Both the position numbers and the translations under genes were made by a program. From CAUZIB01 sp963663925 (lineage in GTDB: Bacteria > Acidobacteriota > Vicinamibacteria > Vicinamibacterales > UBA8438), in the NCBI GenBank assembly GCA_965237405.1, contig OZ250139.1, positions 1,984,001 through 2,048,000 on the forward strand: DNA of 64,000 nt, read 5' to 3'. Position 1 is the first letter of the stretch, and the number at the start of each line of letters is the position of its first letter. The notes under the pieces are model-generated. The model searched no databases, had not been told where the DNA came from, and saw only the letters and a program-made list of their open reading frames with translations. Positions 8,813 to 18,253 of this stretch are shown here, piece after piece.

Positions 8813-9194
8813 GCGTGGTCCACGATCTTGATCCGTCCACAGACGATGTGCGCACACGCGGCCAGTCTAATGGCTGCAAGTGTATTGTTTATAATAGATT
8901 AGTGGTATTTGAGGCGGCTGGAGTCGAACCCGTTCGACCGTGTTTCGGTAACTGATTGACGACGCGTAGTTTGTGGTCTAACACGTTCGACGTCAAGCGT
9001 TTGTCGGCAGCCGTCGAGTCTACTGGTCTCCGCCTGAGTCCCCTCGAATCGACCCGGTTCGTGGAGAATATAGTGGAGGAGGAGGGAACCTATTCCCGAT
9101 CCGCCGTTTGGCGGCGACGGGTGCGGGTCCCGCCTCCTCTACAGGACCATGACGGTCAGTCCCACTCGCATCGGACAAGCGAATCGGCCTAACC
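8813..9194. other. Stretch with no recognisable gene
   Basis: I see no conserved coding sequence, RNA gene or repeat between the deaminase fragment and the mosaic transposase fragment. Short open frames exist on both strands but have no recognisable motifs. It is probably scrambled remnant DNA between mobile-element debris. Confidence 0.4.
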
Positions 9195-9197
9195 TTG

Positions 9198-9563
9198 CAC
9201 ATGACGCCTCAGGATACAACGCACTGGAGCGTGCGGACGATGGCCGAGGCCCTCAGTCCAACCATGACGCACCGCATCTGGCAGGTGTACGGGCTCCAGC
9301 AGCATCGGGTGGAGACGTTCAAGCTCAGTCGCGATCCGGAGTTCGTGAAGAAGTTGGTGAAGAAGCTCGGCCGGCGCCGCTGGAAGCAGGCATCAGGGTA
9401 CCATCGTCAGGGCCGGGTGAAGAACGCGTTCTTCCGATACACGTCCATCATCGGCGAGGGTCTTCGCGCTCGGAGCCCAGTTGGGCAGGAGAGTGAAGCC
9501 GTCCTCGGCTGCGCGCTCCTGAATCGGATGACCGCCCTCGGCCGACCAAAGGATGATCCATAA
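9198..9563 (+). pseudogene. Mosaic of IS630 and IS5 transposase fragments
   Basis: One open frame joins two unrelated transposase pieces. The first part, THWSVRTMAEALSPTMTHRI to VETFKLSRDPEFVKKL, is the helix-turn-helix linker of IS630-family transposases. From about 9350 it becomes GRRRWKQASGYHRQGRVKNA and LNRMTALGRP, the C-terminus of the IS5-family transposase found elsewhere in this window. The catalytic glutamate of the IS5 part (RVENAFF in other copies) is lysine here. The fusion is a recombination scar, not a functional enzyme. Confidence 0.65.
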
Positions 9564-9635
9564 GGGCACTTATCGATCATCTTTCCGACTGAGGTTTTGC
9601 CCCTTCACGGAGGGAAACATTGACCCTGAGTCATG

Positions 9636-9783
9636 CTCGCCGGCAACTGGAAGACCGCCCGCATGGTGGCGCATTATTCTGCCGGGGCGACCGTTGAACG
9701 GCCTGCGCCGGCGCGCGTGCTCGAAGTCGTCGCGGATGACGACAGTCGCCGCCTTGTCGGCCCGGGCCACAGGGAAGAGCGCT
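9636..9783 (+). pseudogene. Tyrosine integrase C-terminal fragment
   Basis: The frame reads AGNWKTARMVAHYSAGATVE, the end of a phage-type tyrosine recombinase with the nucleophilic tyrosine in AHYSAG. It continues to a TGA at 9781-9783. No upstream catalytic domain is present, so this is a leftover of an integrase gene. A 5' integrase fragment lies at 26124-26496 beside another IS6 copy; whether the two come from one gene is unknown. Confidence 0.55.
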
Positions 9784-9937
9784 GACCCCGATTACAGAAG
9801 ACAACCGTGTATCTCAGGAAGCAGTTGCACCGGAACGGCAAGATTGCCTGCCTGAAGGCTACTCCTTAGGGGTGTACTCTTCTAAGCCAATGAACCGATG
9901 GCTCTGAAGAAATCCGACCTCTACTCTTCCCTCTGGG

Positions 9938-10722
9938 GTATTGTCAAGTTAACTCTCCGCCCAGCACAATGCCGGGATGAACACTCGCCGGCCCCGCTAC
10001 CTTCGGCATCGCTTTCCGCCCGAAATCATCAGCCATGCCGTCTGGCTCTACCACAGATACTGCCTGAGCTTCCGGGATGTTGAGGATCTGCTTGCCGAAC
10101 GCGGCATCATCGTGTCGTACGAAACCATTCGGCAGTGGTGCGGGAAATTCGGCCCCGACTACGCTCGGCAGTTGAAGCGCCGACAAGGTCGACTCGGCGA
10201 TACGTGGTTCCTGGATGACGTCTTCGTGACGATCAACGGTGAGCGCCAGTATCTCTGGCGCGCGGTGGATCAAGACGGTGATCTGATCGACATCCTCGTA
10301 CAACCCCGTCGGGACGCGCGGGCCGCGCGGAGATTCTTCCGCCGACTGTTGAACAGTCAGCGACAGGAACCCGTGCGGCTCGTGACCGACAAGTTGGGCA
10401 GCTACCGTGTCGCCCATCGGGACGTCATGCCTGTGGTCACCCATGACACGACGCGATACGCGAACAATCGGGCCGACGTGTCGCACCAACCCACGCGACA
10501 ACGGGAGCGTCAGATGCGCGGCTTCACCTCACCTGCCCACGCGCAGTGTTTCTTGCACGTTCACGGCATCATTCAAAATCTGTGTCGCGTGGGTCGGCAC
10601 CGGCTGAAATCGGTGCATCATCGAATGTTGCGGGCACGAGCGTTCACCGTGTGGACCGCGGTGACGGCAGCCTGATCTCTGATTAGCCTGCCCTCGTATG
10701 TCCCGGACTCGTTAACTTGACT
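9938..10722 (+). mobile_element. IS6-family insertion sequence
   Basis: The left end reads GGTATTGTCAAGTTAACT and the right end GTTAACTTGAC, giving inverted repeats around a single transposase gene. Total length is about 785 bp, usual for the family. Two truncated copies with the same outer end occur at 18789-19037 and 25824-26124, and a 119-bp miniature element with related ends lies at 24595-24713. Confidence 0.75.
9977..10675 (+). CDS. IS6-family transposase
   Basis: A 232-aa DDE transposase. It begins RYLRHRFPPEIISHAVWLYH, followed by SFRDVEDLLAERGIIVSYET and IRQW, the family helix-turn-helix. Catalytic residues are visible in TWFLDDVFV, LVTDKLGSY and VSHQPTRQRERQMR, where the glutamate is in the last segment. 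The length is normal. IS6 elements move replicatively and leave cointegrates, which fits the multiple partial copies in the window. Confidence 0.88.
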   Translation: MNTRRPRYLRHRFPPEIISHAVWLYHRYCLSFRDVEDLLAERGIIVSYETIRQWCGKFGPDYARQLKRRQGRLGDTWFLDDVFVTINGERQYLWRAVDQDGDLIDILVQPRRDARAARRFFRRLLNSQRQEPVRLVTDKLGSYRVAHRDVMPVVTHDTTRYANNRADVSHQPTRQRERQMRGFTSPAHAQCFLHVHGIIQNLCRVGRHRLKSVHHRMLRARAFTVWTAVTAA

Positions 10723-12130
10723 GTGAGCATGATCTCCCTGCCTGACGGGGTCACTTGTGACACCGGTGGGTGCCGGTGAGTGATGGCCTGACCCTTAACT
10801 TGACTGACCTACGGTCCTGGCTACTGACCTGTCGGTCATCGCCCGCTGGCAACTCGTACGGCAGCCAGCTGACCGGATGGGCCGTGACCCCATAGGGGCC
10901 TGCTGTACCCACGGCCCGTCACAGTCCTGTCCGCCCACCCGGACCAGCTCGGGGCCGCAATCCGAGGAGGCCACCCGTGACCAACCGCATAACTACGCCG
11001 CCCGAAGCGCGGACGGTGATCGTCGGTGTTGATACGCATAAGCATGTCCACGTCGCGGTGGCAATCGACAGCTGGGGGATCCGTCTGGGCGATCACGCGT
11101 TCGTAGTGGACTCGGGTGGCTACGAGGCTCTGGTCACGTGGGCCGAGACACACGGGCGGATTGAGGCGTTCGGGATCGAAGGCACCGGGAGCTACGGCGC
11201 TGGCCTGGCACGGGCCGTCCGCCGAGCCGGGCATCATGTCGTGGAAGTGAATCGGGGCGACCGCCGTACACGCCGCGCCGCCGGCAAGTCCGACACCATC
11301 GACGCCGAGGTGGCGGCGCGGTCCCTGCTCGCGGGGCAGTCGACGGCCATCCCCAAGACCGCGGACGGCGCCGTCGAGATGATCCGCCAGCTCAAGATCA
11401 CACGGGATACCGCCATGAAAGCGCGCACCACGGCGATGAACACGCTGAAGCAGATCATCGTGCAGGCCCCGCCCGTCCTGCGAGAAGCCCTCCACGACCT
11501 CACCGATCACGGCCTGCTCACGCGCTGCGCCGGACTCCGACCGGGCCCCATCGACACGCCCATCGCGTCCGCCAAGCACACCCTCCGGTCGCTCGCCCGT
11601 CGGTGGATGGCTCTCGCCGAGGAAATCGCGCTGCACGACCAGTACCTCGCGCGTCTCACCACCGCGACATCACCGACCCTCTGCGAGGGCTTCGGTGTGG
11701 GCGCCCACACCGCGGCTGAGCTGTTGATCATCTTCGGCGATAACCCCGACCGGATTCGTTCGGAGGCCGCCTTCGCGAAGCTCTGCGGCGCCTGCCCGAT
11801 CCCGGCCTCGTCTGGGATGACCACCGGGCGGCACCGCCTCAATCGAGGCGGCCACCGACACGCCAACGCGGCCCTCTATCGAGCCGTCATCGTCCGGATG
11901 CAATTCCACCAACCGACCCGCGACTACGTCGCCCGACGCATCGCCGCTGGCCGGACCAAACGCGACATCATCCGCTGCCTGAAACGCTTCCTCGCGCGAG
12001 AGATCTACCAGCGCGTCATGACCGACTTCCGCGCTCGTCAAGAGATCATCCAGGCCGCCTGAAGGAGTGTCTTGACATATAGGGGCGTCAGTGCCCCCCC
12101 TTTGAAGGGAGGTGTCGGACGATTCAGCAC
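10723..12130 (+). mobile_element. IS110-family element (boundaries approximate)
   Basis: The transposase at 10977-12062 is preceded by about 250 bp of non-coding sequence and followed by a shorter non-coding stretch. IS110-family elements lack inverted repeats and encode a bridge RNA in a long non-coding end, which for the IS110 group lies 5' of the transposase gene. The exact ends cannot be read from a single copy, so the limits are estimates. Confidence 0.5.
10977..12062 (+). CDS. IS110-family transposase (DEDD recombinase)
   Basis: A 361-aa protein with the RuvC-like N-terminal domain of IS110 enzymes: VIVGVDTHKHVHVAVAID at the start, FGIEGTGSYG, and AGKSDTIDAEVAA, which supply the DEDD acidic residues. 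The C-terminal Tnp_20-type domain contains the conserved serine region LCGACPIPASSG and RHRLNRGGHRHANAALY. The GTG start is supported by GAGGAGG eight bases upstream. Length and motifs are intact, so this copy could be active. Its neighbours are unrelated IS6 and glycosyltransferase genes. Confidence 0.92.
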   Translation: MTNRITTPPEARTVIVGVDTHKHVHVAVAIDSWGIRLGDHAFVVDSGGYEALVTWAETHGRIEAFGIEGTGSYGAGLARAVRRAGHHVVEVNRGDRRTRRAAGKSDTIDAEVAARSLLAGQSTAIPKTADGAVEMIRQLKITRDTAMKARTTAMNTLKQIIVQAPPVLREALHDLTDHGLLTRCAGLRPGPIDTPIASAKHTLRSLARRWMALAEEIALHDQYLARLTTATSPTLCEGFGVGAHTAAELLIIFGDNPDRIRSEAAFAKLCGACPIPASSGMTTGRHRLNRGGHRHANAALYRAVIVRMQFHQPTRDYVARRIAAGRTKRDIIRCLKRFLAREIYQRVMTDFRARQEIIQAA

Positions 12131-12378
12131 CCCGTGTTAGGTGCGTGAAGCCCGACTAGGTACCCACCCCCGCAATCGAAAGAGCGGGCGTGGCCACTCT
12201 TCGCCTACCGGTGCGCGCGCTCAATTTCTATCCCGATTCAGGGGATATTTCTTAACGGTCGATGGCTACAAATTGCAGGCCACGAAGGCCCCACCAAGCC
12301 TTGTAACTCCATGCAACTAAAGGGAATTCACCGCGATATTGGCAGGATCGTGAGGAAGAACTTCAGCCAGAGTCGCCG
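12131..12378. other. Intergenic stretch with no recognisable feature
   Basis: This segment lies between the IS110 element and the 3' end of the glycosyltransferase operon. A GC-rich segment with short inverted repeats (around 12165-12215) could act as a terminator for the operon, but I see no clear T-run. No coding sequence is recognised. Confidence 0.3.
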
Positions 12379-15300
12379 TCAGTATCCCAGAACGACGTTT
12401 GCGACCGCTCGCGGCTCGGGCGGGAGCGAGAAGACGCGCTCCTCGTAGGCGCGGTTGTAGGGCGAGATATTGACCGTCTTCCCGCCAACCACCAGGGTGC
12501 TGCTGCCGCCCGGGTCGAAGCCCATGGCGGTCTGGAGGCCCTGGTCGCGGAAGATCTCGGCCATGTCGACATGGGTCGCACCGACAGACTCGCGGATGCG
12601 TCCGTTCACGGTGAGCAGCGTGAGCCGGCCCGCGTCGTCGAGACCCGCAGCGATCTTCGGGCCACGCATGTCGAGGAAGTCGAGCCGGGCCGCCTGCGTG
12701 CGGATCGAGTTCTGAGTCTTCCAGCCCTCGGTCACCATGTCGATGCAGACCTTGCCATCGTCGACCAGCAGCGGGCCCGCCTCGACCGCCTGGGCGATGC
12801 CTTCGAGTCCGGGCAGGTAGAGGGTGAGCATCGCGCCCGGTTGGAATCCGGCGGGTAGCGTGCCGGGCGCGAAGGAGAGCACGAGGCCGACCGGGAAGAC
12901 CGGAATGGACTGGCCGCGCTCTGTCTCGACGATCTCTATGATGCGATTGCCGACGAGGCGGACCAGCGTGCGCCCGTTGCCCGGCAGGCTCTTGTCCGAG
13001 AAGAGGAGGTCGTAGTAGCAGGGCGCGTCGCCCGGCTGCTCGGGGTTGCGGGCGGTCGCATCGAAGTCGATCTTGGCGGAGTCGCACGCGACTGCGAGAC
13101 CGCCGCCGCACGTCACGCGGCGCAGTGCGAGCCTTCCCGCATGGTCGACCATGAACGCGGGCTTGTTGTACAGCGGCGGGCACAGGACCTGGCCGTCCGA
13201 GATGACGAGGCCGAGGGGCGAGCTGATGTAGGACTCGGGCAGGCCGAGCTTGCCCACGAGCTCGGGGTTCAATATGTATCCCCCGTTCCAGGCGATCTGC
13301 GCCTTCGCCTTCGACCGCTGCGCGAAGCCCGTGACGAAGTCGATGACGGTGCGCGGGCCGGAATCCGACGAGAGGATGCGGTAGCGAAGCGGCGCCTCGA
13401 CGGTGGCAAGATTCCCGGACCACGGGTGGCCGTCGTCGTAGACACCGTTTATTGCCCGCTGCCGTATCGCCCCCGGCCGGCCCGCACCCCCGGAGCCGAG
13501 GTCTTCGAGGACACGCTCCACCGGGGAGCCGCGCTCGGCCGCGTCGAGGTGCAGCGCTTCGACCACGGCCTTCTCGCCCAGCTCGTCGCAGAGCTTGTGG
13601 AAGGCGGGTCCCTCGAAGATCGCGGCGAGGCTCTTCCCCGTTTGGATCGGCGTAGGGTACGCGAGCGTGAATCGCAGCCCGGCCGGGACCCACTGGACGA
13701 AGCCTTGGCCGGGCTCGATCCCCATCACATTGGCGTAGAAGGGGTCGGTCGCACGTCCTACGTGGAAGCGCTTGAGGTCGACGATGTCGGTGGTCATTGC
13801 GGCCTGCTCGGCGGTGGCCAGCAGGAAGCCATCTGCGGCCTTCACGCCGCGCAGCGCCGAGAGAGCCCTGCGACCCAGCTGCCTGATGTTCACACCAGGT
13901 GAGAGCTCGTGGGTGGCGATGACGAGGCAGGTGCGGCTCTTGAAGATCAGGCGCAGCTCCTCGTTCGAGCTCTCCTTGAGGAATCGCTCGAGCGTGAACG
14001 AGGTGGGCGCGTCGCTGCACGGCGACTGCCGCAGCATGACGAAGATCGGTGCCAGGTGTGCGCCCTCGAGGTGTTGGCGTAGCAGGGGCTCGTCATTATG
14101 GAGTCCGAGGCGAGCGCGAACGGCGTGCAGCACGAAGAGATCGAGTTCGAGTTGGAGGGACGTGCCCGGGAAGAAGGCGAAGGGACGATCCTGCACGAGG
14201 CTCGCGTGCAGGCGCGTGCGCTGATCGATCACGGGCGCACCACCGCAGAGCTGCTCAACCGCGCCTGCCCAGCTGCTGACGGCTCGCGCCGGCTCGGGCT
14301 GGACCCGGGGCGCCTCGGGCGAGCAGCAGTGGTGGTGAAGCCAGTTGATCACACCAGACAGCTCCTGAGGCGTGAGCTCGCGGTACGGATACGCGAGGCG
14401 GTTGCGGTGCCGGTATGCGATTGCGTGGTCGAACATCACCGGCATCTCGCCTTCGTGGTGGAGGAAGAGGCTGTCGACCGCGTCGTAGAAGTCCCGTTGC
14501 GCCTTCCTGGACGCGGGGGCGGGCTCGTGCCCCCCCTCGACGAGCCGCCTCGCAAACGCGAAGGCGATGCCCCGCATGCGCTGCTCCTCGGCCCGGAAGT
14601 AAGAGGGGTCGATCAGCGACTTCAGCATCAGCATGAAGCCCATCCTGCCGTAGCCGGGTAGGTACTCGCGGTGACGTGTGTCCAGGAGGTCGCTCGCGTG
14701 CCGCTCGGCGCTTCGGGTGGTTCTGCGGAATCGCTCGAGGGCAGCTGCGGCGTTCGCATGGGGCCCGCGGTTGGTCTGGAGCTGATGCCGCAGCCGGTGG
14801 AGCGTCTCCTCGACGTCTCGTGTGAGCGCGGCCATGCTGTACCGCTTCTCGACCACGCGACGGTTGTGGCGACCGCGTTCGCTGTGCGCCTGCGGATGTA
14901 GGAGGACCGAGCGCACCAGCGCTGCGGCGTCGAGGCCGATGCGCTGGCCACGGAACTCGATCACCTGCAGCCTATCCTCGGCCGCGAGGTGCTCACCGAT
15001 CACGTGGGCGTAGACCGCCTCCGGCTCGTACCGGCAGACCAGGCACGGGACGCCGCACGCGGCGGCCTCGACGATCGGCAGACCGCGTCCCTCGGTTTCG
15101 CTCGGCAGGCACACGAGGGAGGCGATGCCGTAGAGCTCCCCGATCGTCGCCGGCTGTTCGAATCGCTCGCGGAATTCCGCGGAGTCGATGCCCGCGAAGA
15201 GCGGCGCGAAGAAGACGCGATCGCGCTGGCCGTCCGGCAGCGTCTCGAGGCAGCGGTCGACGAACTCGAGCAGGCGATTCCAGTAGACCTGCTGGCCACC

Positions 15301-16527
15301 GGCGACGGGCCCCGTGACCACGAGCGTGAGCTTGAGCGATGGCGTCGCGCGAAGCGCCTCCGCGAACTCGGGATCCTGGAAGAGCGTGGCGATCATCTCG
15401 AGGTTCAGTTCGATCCGCTTGCGGGCGATGATGCGCGTCGGCTGGAGCAGGATGATGTTGTCGTGGGGGAAGTCGATGCTTCGCCCGTCGCGGTGGCCGA
15501 GCAGCGCCGGCGTGTGGGGCGGCTCACGGAAGCGCCCGTCGGCGATCGCGCGGCCGAGGTCGCACACGGGGACCACGTGCTCGTCGCCGCCGAGCAGCGA
15601 CGCGAGCTGCTGAAGCACCTGAATTCTACGCGGCTGCGGCAGCGGGCCGAAGGCCTGGGTGTCGACCGCCGTCCCCACCTCGGCGACGTTGGCGGGGTTG
15701 TGTCCGAAGGTGCCGATGAGCTCGTCGCACTGGAATGTGCTCAGGTTGAGCGAGAGCCAGCTGCGCCCCTCCCAGGGGTGGGTCCTCTGGATGATCGAGA
15801 AGACCTCGCCGAGGTGGGCGTTGATGAAGAAGTGGTCGCGGGGTCCCCGGGCGAGCCCCATCCGCTTGCGATCGCTCTCGCTGTGTCCACCCTCCCAGTA
15901 GAAGTCGTGGTTGTTGCTGATCACGGGCAGGCCAAAGCGCTCGGCGAGCAGGACGAGCGCCAGCGCGAGCGCGGGATTGCCGGGATTCGAGTTCGTGTTC
16001 ACGGCGAACACAAGCTCGATGTCGTTCTCTTCGAAGAGCCGGCCGAGGCGCTCGACCAGCTCCAGTACCTTTTTCCAGAGCCGGCGGATCAGGCGATTGT
16101 AGAGCGGGCTGCCGCGCTCGAGCCGGCTGTGGAAGAGCGGCCGATAGACGGGGCACCGGTCGAAGCCCTCGAGCCCCGCGACCTCGTGGCGGCGGGCCCG
16201 GGGATCGAAGAGCGAGTCGGTTCGAGGGTCGAACTGGCCGCCGACGAAGTGGAGCTTCGGGTCGGGGAGGATGTCAGCCAGGGCGGAGGCGTACTTGAGC
16301 ACCTCCATCGTGACGCCGTCGACCGTGTAGCTGTAGGTGACGAACGCTACGCCCCGGGCGAGCCGCTCGTTGAACGCGCGGCGGTCGGCGGGTGCACGTG
16401 CACTCGGAACCGCGCGACCCTCCCGCAGCCGGTCGAGCAGGAGCCCCAAGTCGAACCATGTCTTGACGCCCTCGGCCTCGAGGCTTTCAAGAAGCCGGTC
16501 CGTTCGCTGGTGCTGGACTTTCTCCAC
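12379..16527 (-). CDS. Glycosyltransferase fused to a phosphodiester glycosidase (NAGPA-type) domain
   Basis: A 1382-aa multidomain protein. Residues 1 to about 590 form a GT-B glycosyltransferase: a donor-domain strand in IILLQPTRIIARKRIELNLE and the nucleotide-sugar site LPSETEGRGLPIVEAAACGV (about residue 500). A middle region of some 450 residues has no motif I recognise. The last 330 residues resemble the exopolysaccharide-associated phosphodiester glycosidase domain, with QIAWNGGYI and GFDPGGSSTLVVGGK. The gene starts with GTG 30 bases after the upstream glycosyltransferase and forms an operon with it. A role in making or trimming a surface polysaccharide is inferred; no signal peptide is visible, so the glycosidase-like domain would be cytoplasmic unless exported another way. 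Confidence 0.8.
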   Translation of the reverse strand: MEKVQHQRTDRLLESLEAEGVKTWFDLGLLLDRLREGRAVPSARAPADRRAFNERLARGVAFVTYSYTVDGVTMEVLKYASALADILPDPKLHFVGGQFDPRTDSLFDPRARRHEVAGLEGFDRCPVYRPLFHSRLERGSPLYNRLIRRLWKKVLELVERLGRLFEENDIELVFAVNTNSNPGNPALALALVLLAERFGLPVISNNHDFYWEGGHSESDRKRMGLARGPRDHFFINAHLGEVFSIIQRTHPWEGRSWLSLNLSTFQCDELIGTFGHNPANVAEVGTAVDTQAFGPLPQPRRIQVLQQLASLLGGDEHVVPVCDLGRAIADGRFREPPHTPALLGHRDGRSIDFPHDNIILLQPTRIIARKRIELNLEMIATLFQDPEFAEALRATPSLKLTLVVTGPVAGGQQVYWNRLLEFVDRCLETLPDGQRDRVFFAPLFAGIDSAEFRERFEQPATIGELYGIASLVCLPSETEGRGLPIVEAAACGVPCLVCRYEPEAVYAHVIGEHLAAEDRLQVIEFRGQRIGLDAAALVRSVLLHPQAHSERGRHNRRVVEKRYSMAALTRDVEETLHRLRHQLQTNRGPHANAAAALERFRRTTRSAERHASDLLDTRHREYLPGYGRMGFMLMLKSLIDPSYFRAEEQRMRGIAFAFARRLVEGGHEPAPASRKAQRDFYDAVDSLFLHHEGEMPVMFDHAIAYRHRNRLAYPYRELTPQELSGVINWLHHHCCSPEAPRVQPEPARAVSSWAGAVEQLCGGAPVIDQRTRLHASLVQDRPFAFFPGTSLQLELDLFVLHAVRARLGLHNDEPLLRQHLEGAHLAPIFVMLRQSPCSDAPTSFTLERFLKESSNEELRLIFKSRTCLVIATHELSPGVNIRQLGRRALSALRGVKAADGFLLATAEQAAMTTDIVDLKRFHVGRATDPFYANVMGIEPGQGFVQWVPAGLRFTLAYPTPIQTGKSLAAIFEGPAFHKLCDELGEKAVVEALHLDAAERGSPVERVLEDLGSGGAGRPGAIRQRAINGVYDDGHPWSGNLATVEAPLRYRILSSDSGPRTVIDFVTGFAQRSKAKAQIAWNGGYILNPELVGKLGLPESYISSPLGLVISDGQVLCPPLYNKPAFMVDHAGRLALRRVTCGGGLAVACDSAKIDFDATARNPEQPGDAPCYYDLLFSDKSLPGNGRTLVRLVGNRIIEIVETERGQSIPVFPVGLVLSFAPGTLPAGFQPGAMLTLYLPGLEGIAQAVEAGPLLVDDGKVCIDMVTEGWKTQNSIRTQAARLDFLDMRGPKIAAGLDDAGRLTLLTVNGRIRESVGATHVDMAEIFRDQGLQTAMGFDPGGSSTLVVGGKTVNISPYNRAYEERVFSLPPEPRAVANVVLGY

Positions 16528-16556
16528 TGATCTCGCCCACGGATGTGGCCCGCGAG

Positions 16557-17840
16557 CTAGAACTCGAACAGCCTCGTCAGCATCTCCTCGAGAACCTCGT
16601 ACGAGAAGTGCTTCTTCCCGAGCTCGAAGTTGTGCTCCGCGATCTCGCGCGCAAGCGCCGGGTCGTGAACGACCTGGTCGATCTCGCTCACTGCCTCGTC
16701 GGTCAGGTTCCCGTCCTCGATCATGACCGCCCGGAAGCCCTTGCTGCCGATGTCGGGCCAGTACACGGGCTTGTAGTTGTTCACGAAGATGGGCGTCCTG
16801 GCCAGCACGCTCTCGACGAAGACATTACCGAAGCCCTCGTAGGTGCTGAAGTATGTCACGCCGGCCGCGTTCGCGTAGGCGTCCTCGAGGGAGTAGACCC
16901 TGCGCCCGTGGGGACCGAGATGGCGGCGGCTCAGAATCTTGGGGTACGCGAATGTGACGCGGTGGCTCACCTCGCGGCGATTGATGCCGTTCGCGAGCGC
17001 CTTGAGCTCCTTGAAGTAGGCTCCCAGGTGGTCGTCGGCTGCGCTGCCGGTGATGACGAGCTTCACGCGTGGGTCGTCGATTCGCTGCACGAGATCGATG
17101 GCCGTCTCGATCCCCTTGCGATTGACGATCCGCGTGATCTGGAAGAGGGGGATGTCGTTCTCTTCCACACCGATGTCGCGGAGGAGGTGGGCGTTGTACG
17201 GGTCCCTACGTGCGTAGTCGCGCTCGAAATCCATCACGTTGGGCACGACCGTGGAGTCGACCCCGTAGCGCTGCTTCAGCTCGGTCACTGCGGCCGAGTT
17301 GATCACTGCGTGTCGCACGTCGGGAAGGCGCAGCGGGAACGCGGAGTCCACGAGCTCCGCGACCTCCCGGAACGGCGTGTCGTAGCGGGTGCTCCGCTCC
17401 CACGCGAAGTCGTGATTGTGCGCGACGACCGGGATCGACATGACCTCCGCTGCCAGCCTGATTCCAAGTCCCATCGAGAGGTGGCAGGGGAGCGAGGAGG
17501 CGTTCTCAGAGAGCATCACGTCGATCCGATTCGCGAGAACCCAGCGGCGGATCTCCGCGGCGATCTCGCGCGCGTTCTTGTGCGCCACCGTGAGCAGCTC
17601 GTCCGGATCGTCGGGCGGGGAGAAGAACGCGCGGTTCTGCTCCCACGTGCACTCGGATGAGAAGAAGGACAGCGGGCGGTAGAGCGTCTCTCGTTCCGGA
17701 TCGGCCGCGTGCTCCCCGAAACGGCCTGACAGGATGCAGACCTTGTGCCCGATCCGCTCCAGCACCTCGATCCACTTCTCGGTCTCGAGGGCGACTCCGT
17801 CCACGTCGCCGATGCGCCCGATGACGACCCCGATGTTCAT
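16557..17840 (-). CDS. Glycosyltransferase, family 4 type
   Basis: A 427-aa GT-B fold glycosyltransferase. It begins MNIGVVIGRIGDVDGVALET, includes the acceptor-side motif VVAHNHDFAWERST (about 130-145), and has the donor domain IPLFQITRIVNRKGIETAID followed by TYFSTYEGFGNVFVES with the conserved EGFG glutamate. The ATG at 17840 is preferred to the TTG three codons upstream because GGGGAG lies at a suitable distance. It is the first gene of the operon with the 1382-aa fusion. The N-terminal domain resembles enzymes that make mannosyl- or glucosylglycerate-type solutes, but substrate cannot be assigned. Confidence 0.85.
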   Translation of the reverse strand: MNIGVVIGRIGDVDGVALETEKWIEVLERIGHKVCILSGRFGEHAADPERETLYRPLSFFSSECTWEQNRAFFSPPDDPDELLTVAHKNAREIAAEIRRWVLANRIDVMLSENASSLPCHLSMGLGIRLAAEVMSIPVVAHNHDFAWERSTRYDTPFREVAELVDSAFPLRLPDVRHAVINSAAVTELKQRYGVDSTVVPNVMDFERDYARRDPYNAHLLRDIGVEENDIPLFQITRIVNRKGIETAIDLVQRIDDPRVKLVITGSAADDHLGAYFKELKALANGINRREVSHRVTFAYPKILSRRHLGPHGRRVYSLEDAYANAAGVTYFSTYEGFGNVFVESVLARTPIFVNNYKPVYWPDIGSKGFRAVMIEDGNLTDEAVSEIDQVVHDPALAREIAEHNFELGKKHFSYEVLEEMLTRLFEF

Positions 17841-17963
17841 CAGCTCCAAACTCCCCTAAGTGTCTTTCTCGTCGTTCCGATGGCCAGACTGTAGTCAGGA
17901 TGACTGCCTGACTGCGTCCGAATTCGCGGTATCAACCCACCAGAATGAATTTTTGATCGTCCT

Positions 17964-18100
17964 ATAGATCGAGCTCGATGTCGACGACCTGTCGTGCGCT
18001 CATCGTCCGAGAGGATCGAGATCGACGAGCGGTCGTGCTCTCGTCGTCCGACAAGATCGACGAGCGGTCGTGCTCTCGTCGTCCGACAAGATCGACGAGA
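17964..18100. repeat. 35-bp GC-rich tandem repeat
   Basis: A unit beginning ATCGACGAGCGGTCGTGCTC recurs at 18021 and 18056 with a period of 35 bp, and a third partial copy begins at 18091. A diverged copy precedes the array. It lies between the start of the glycosyltransferase operon and the PFK remnant, where a promoter region would be expected. No protein-coding role is evident. Confidence 0.7.
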
Positions 18101-18253
18101 CACGATGTCGAGCACGTTATCGACCCGCGACGTGATGATCCACTGGGCCCCGGCGTGGAACTCCAGGTGCAGGCCAATCCCGACCCAGCCGAGCTTCAAA
18201 CAGCTGCCACCGCCACTTGACCCGTTCAGGCAGGCGCGCGTCCCGACCAACTA

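Noticed and set aside
14989..16530. 513-residue plus-strand open frame
   Set aside because: It is the antisense shadow of the glycosyltransferase fusion gene, produced by high GC content.
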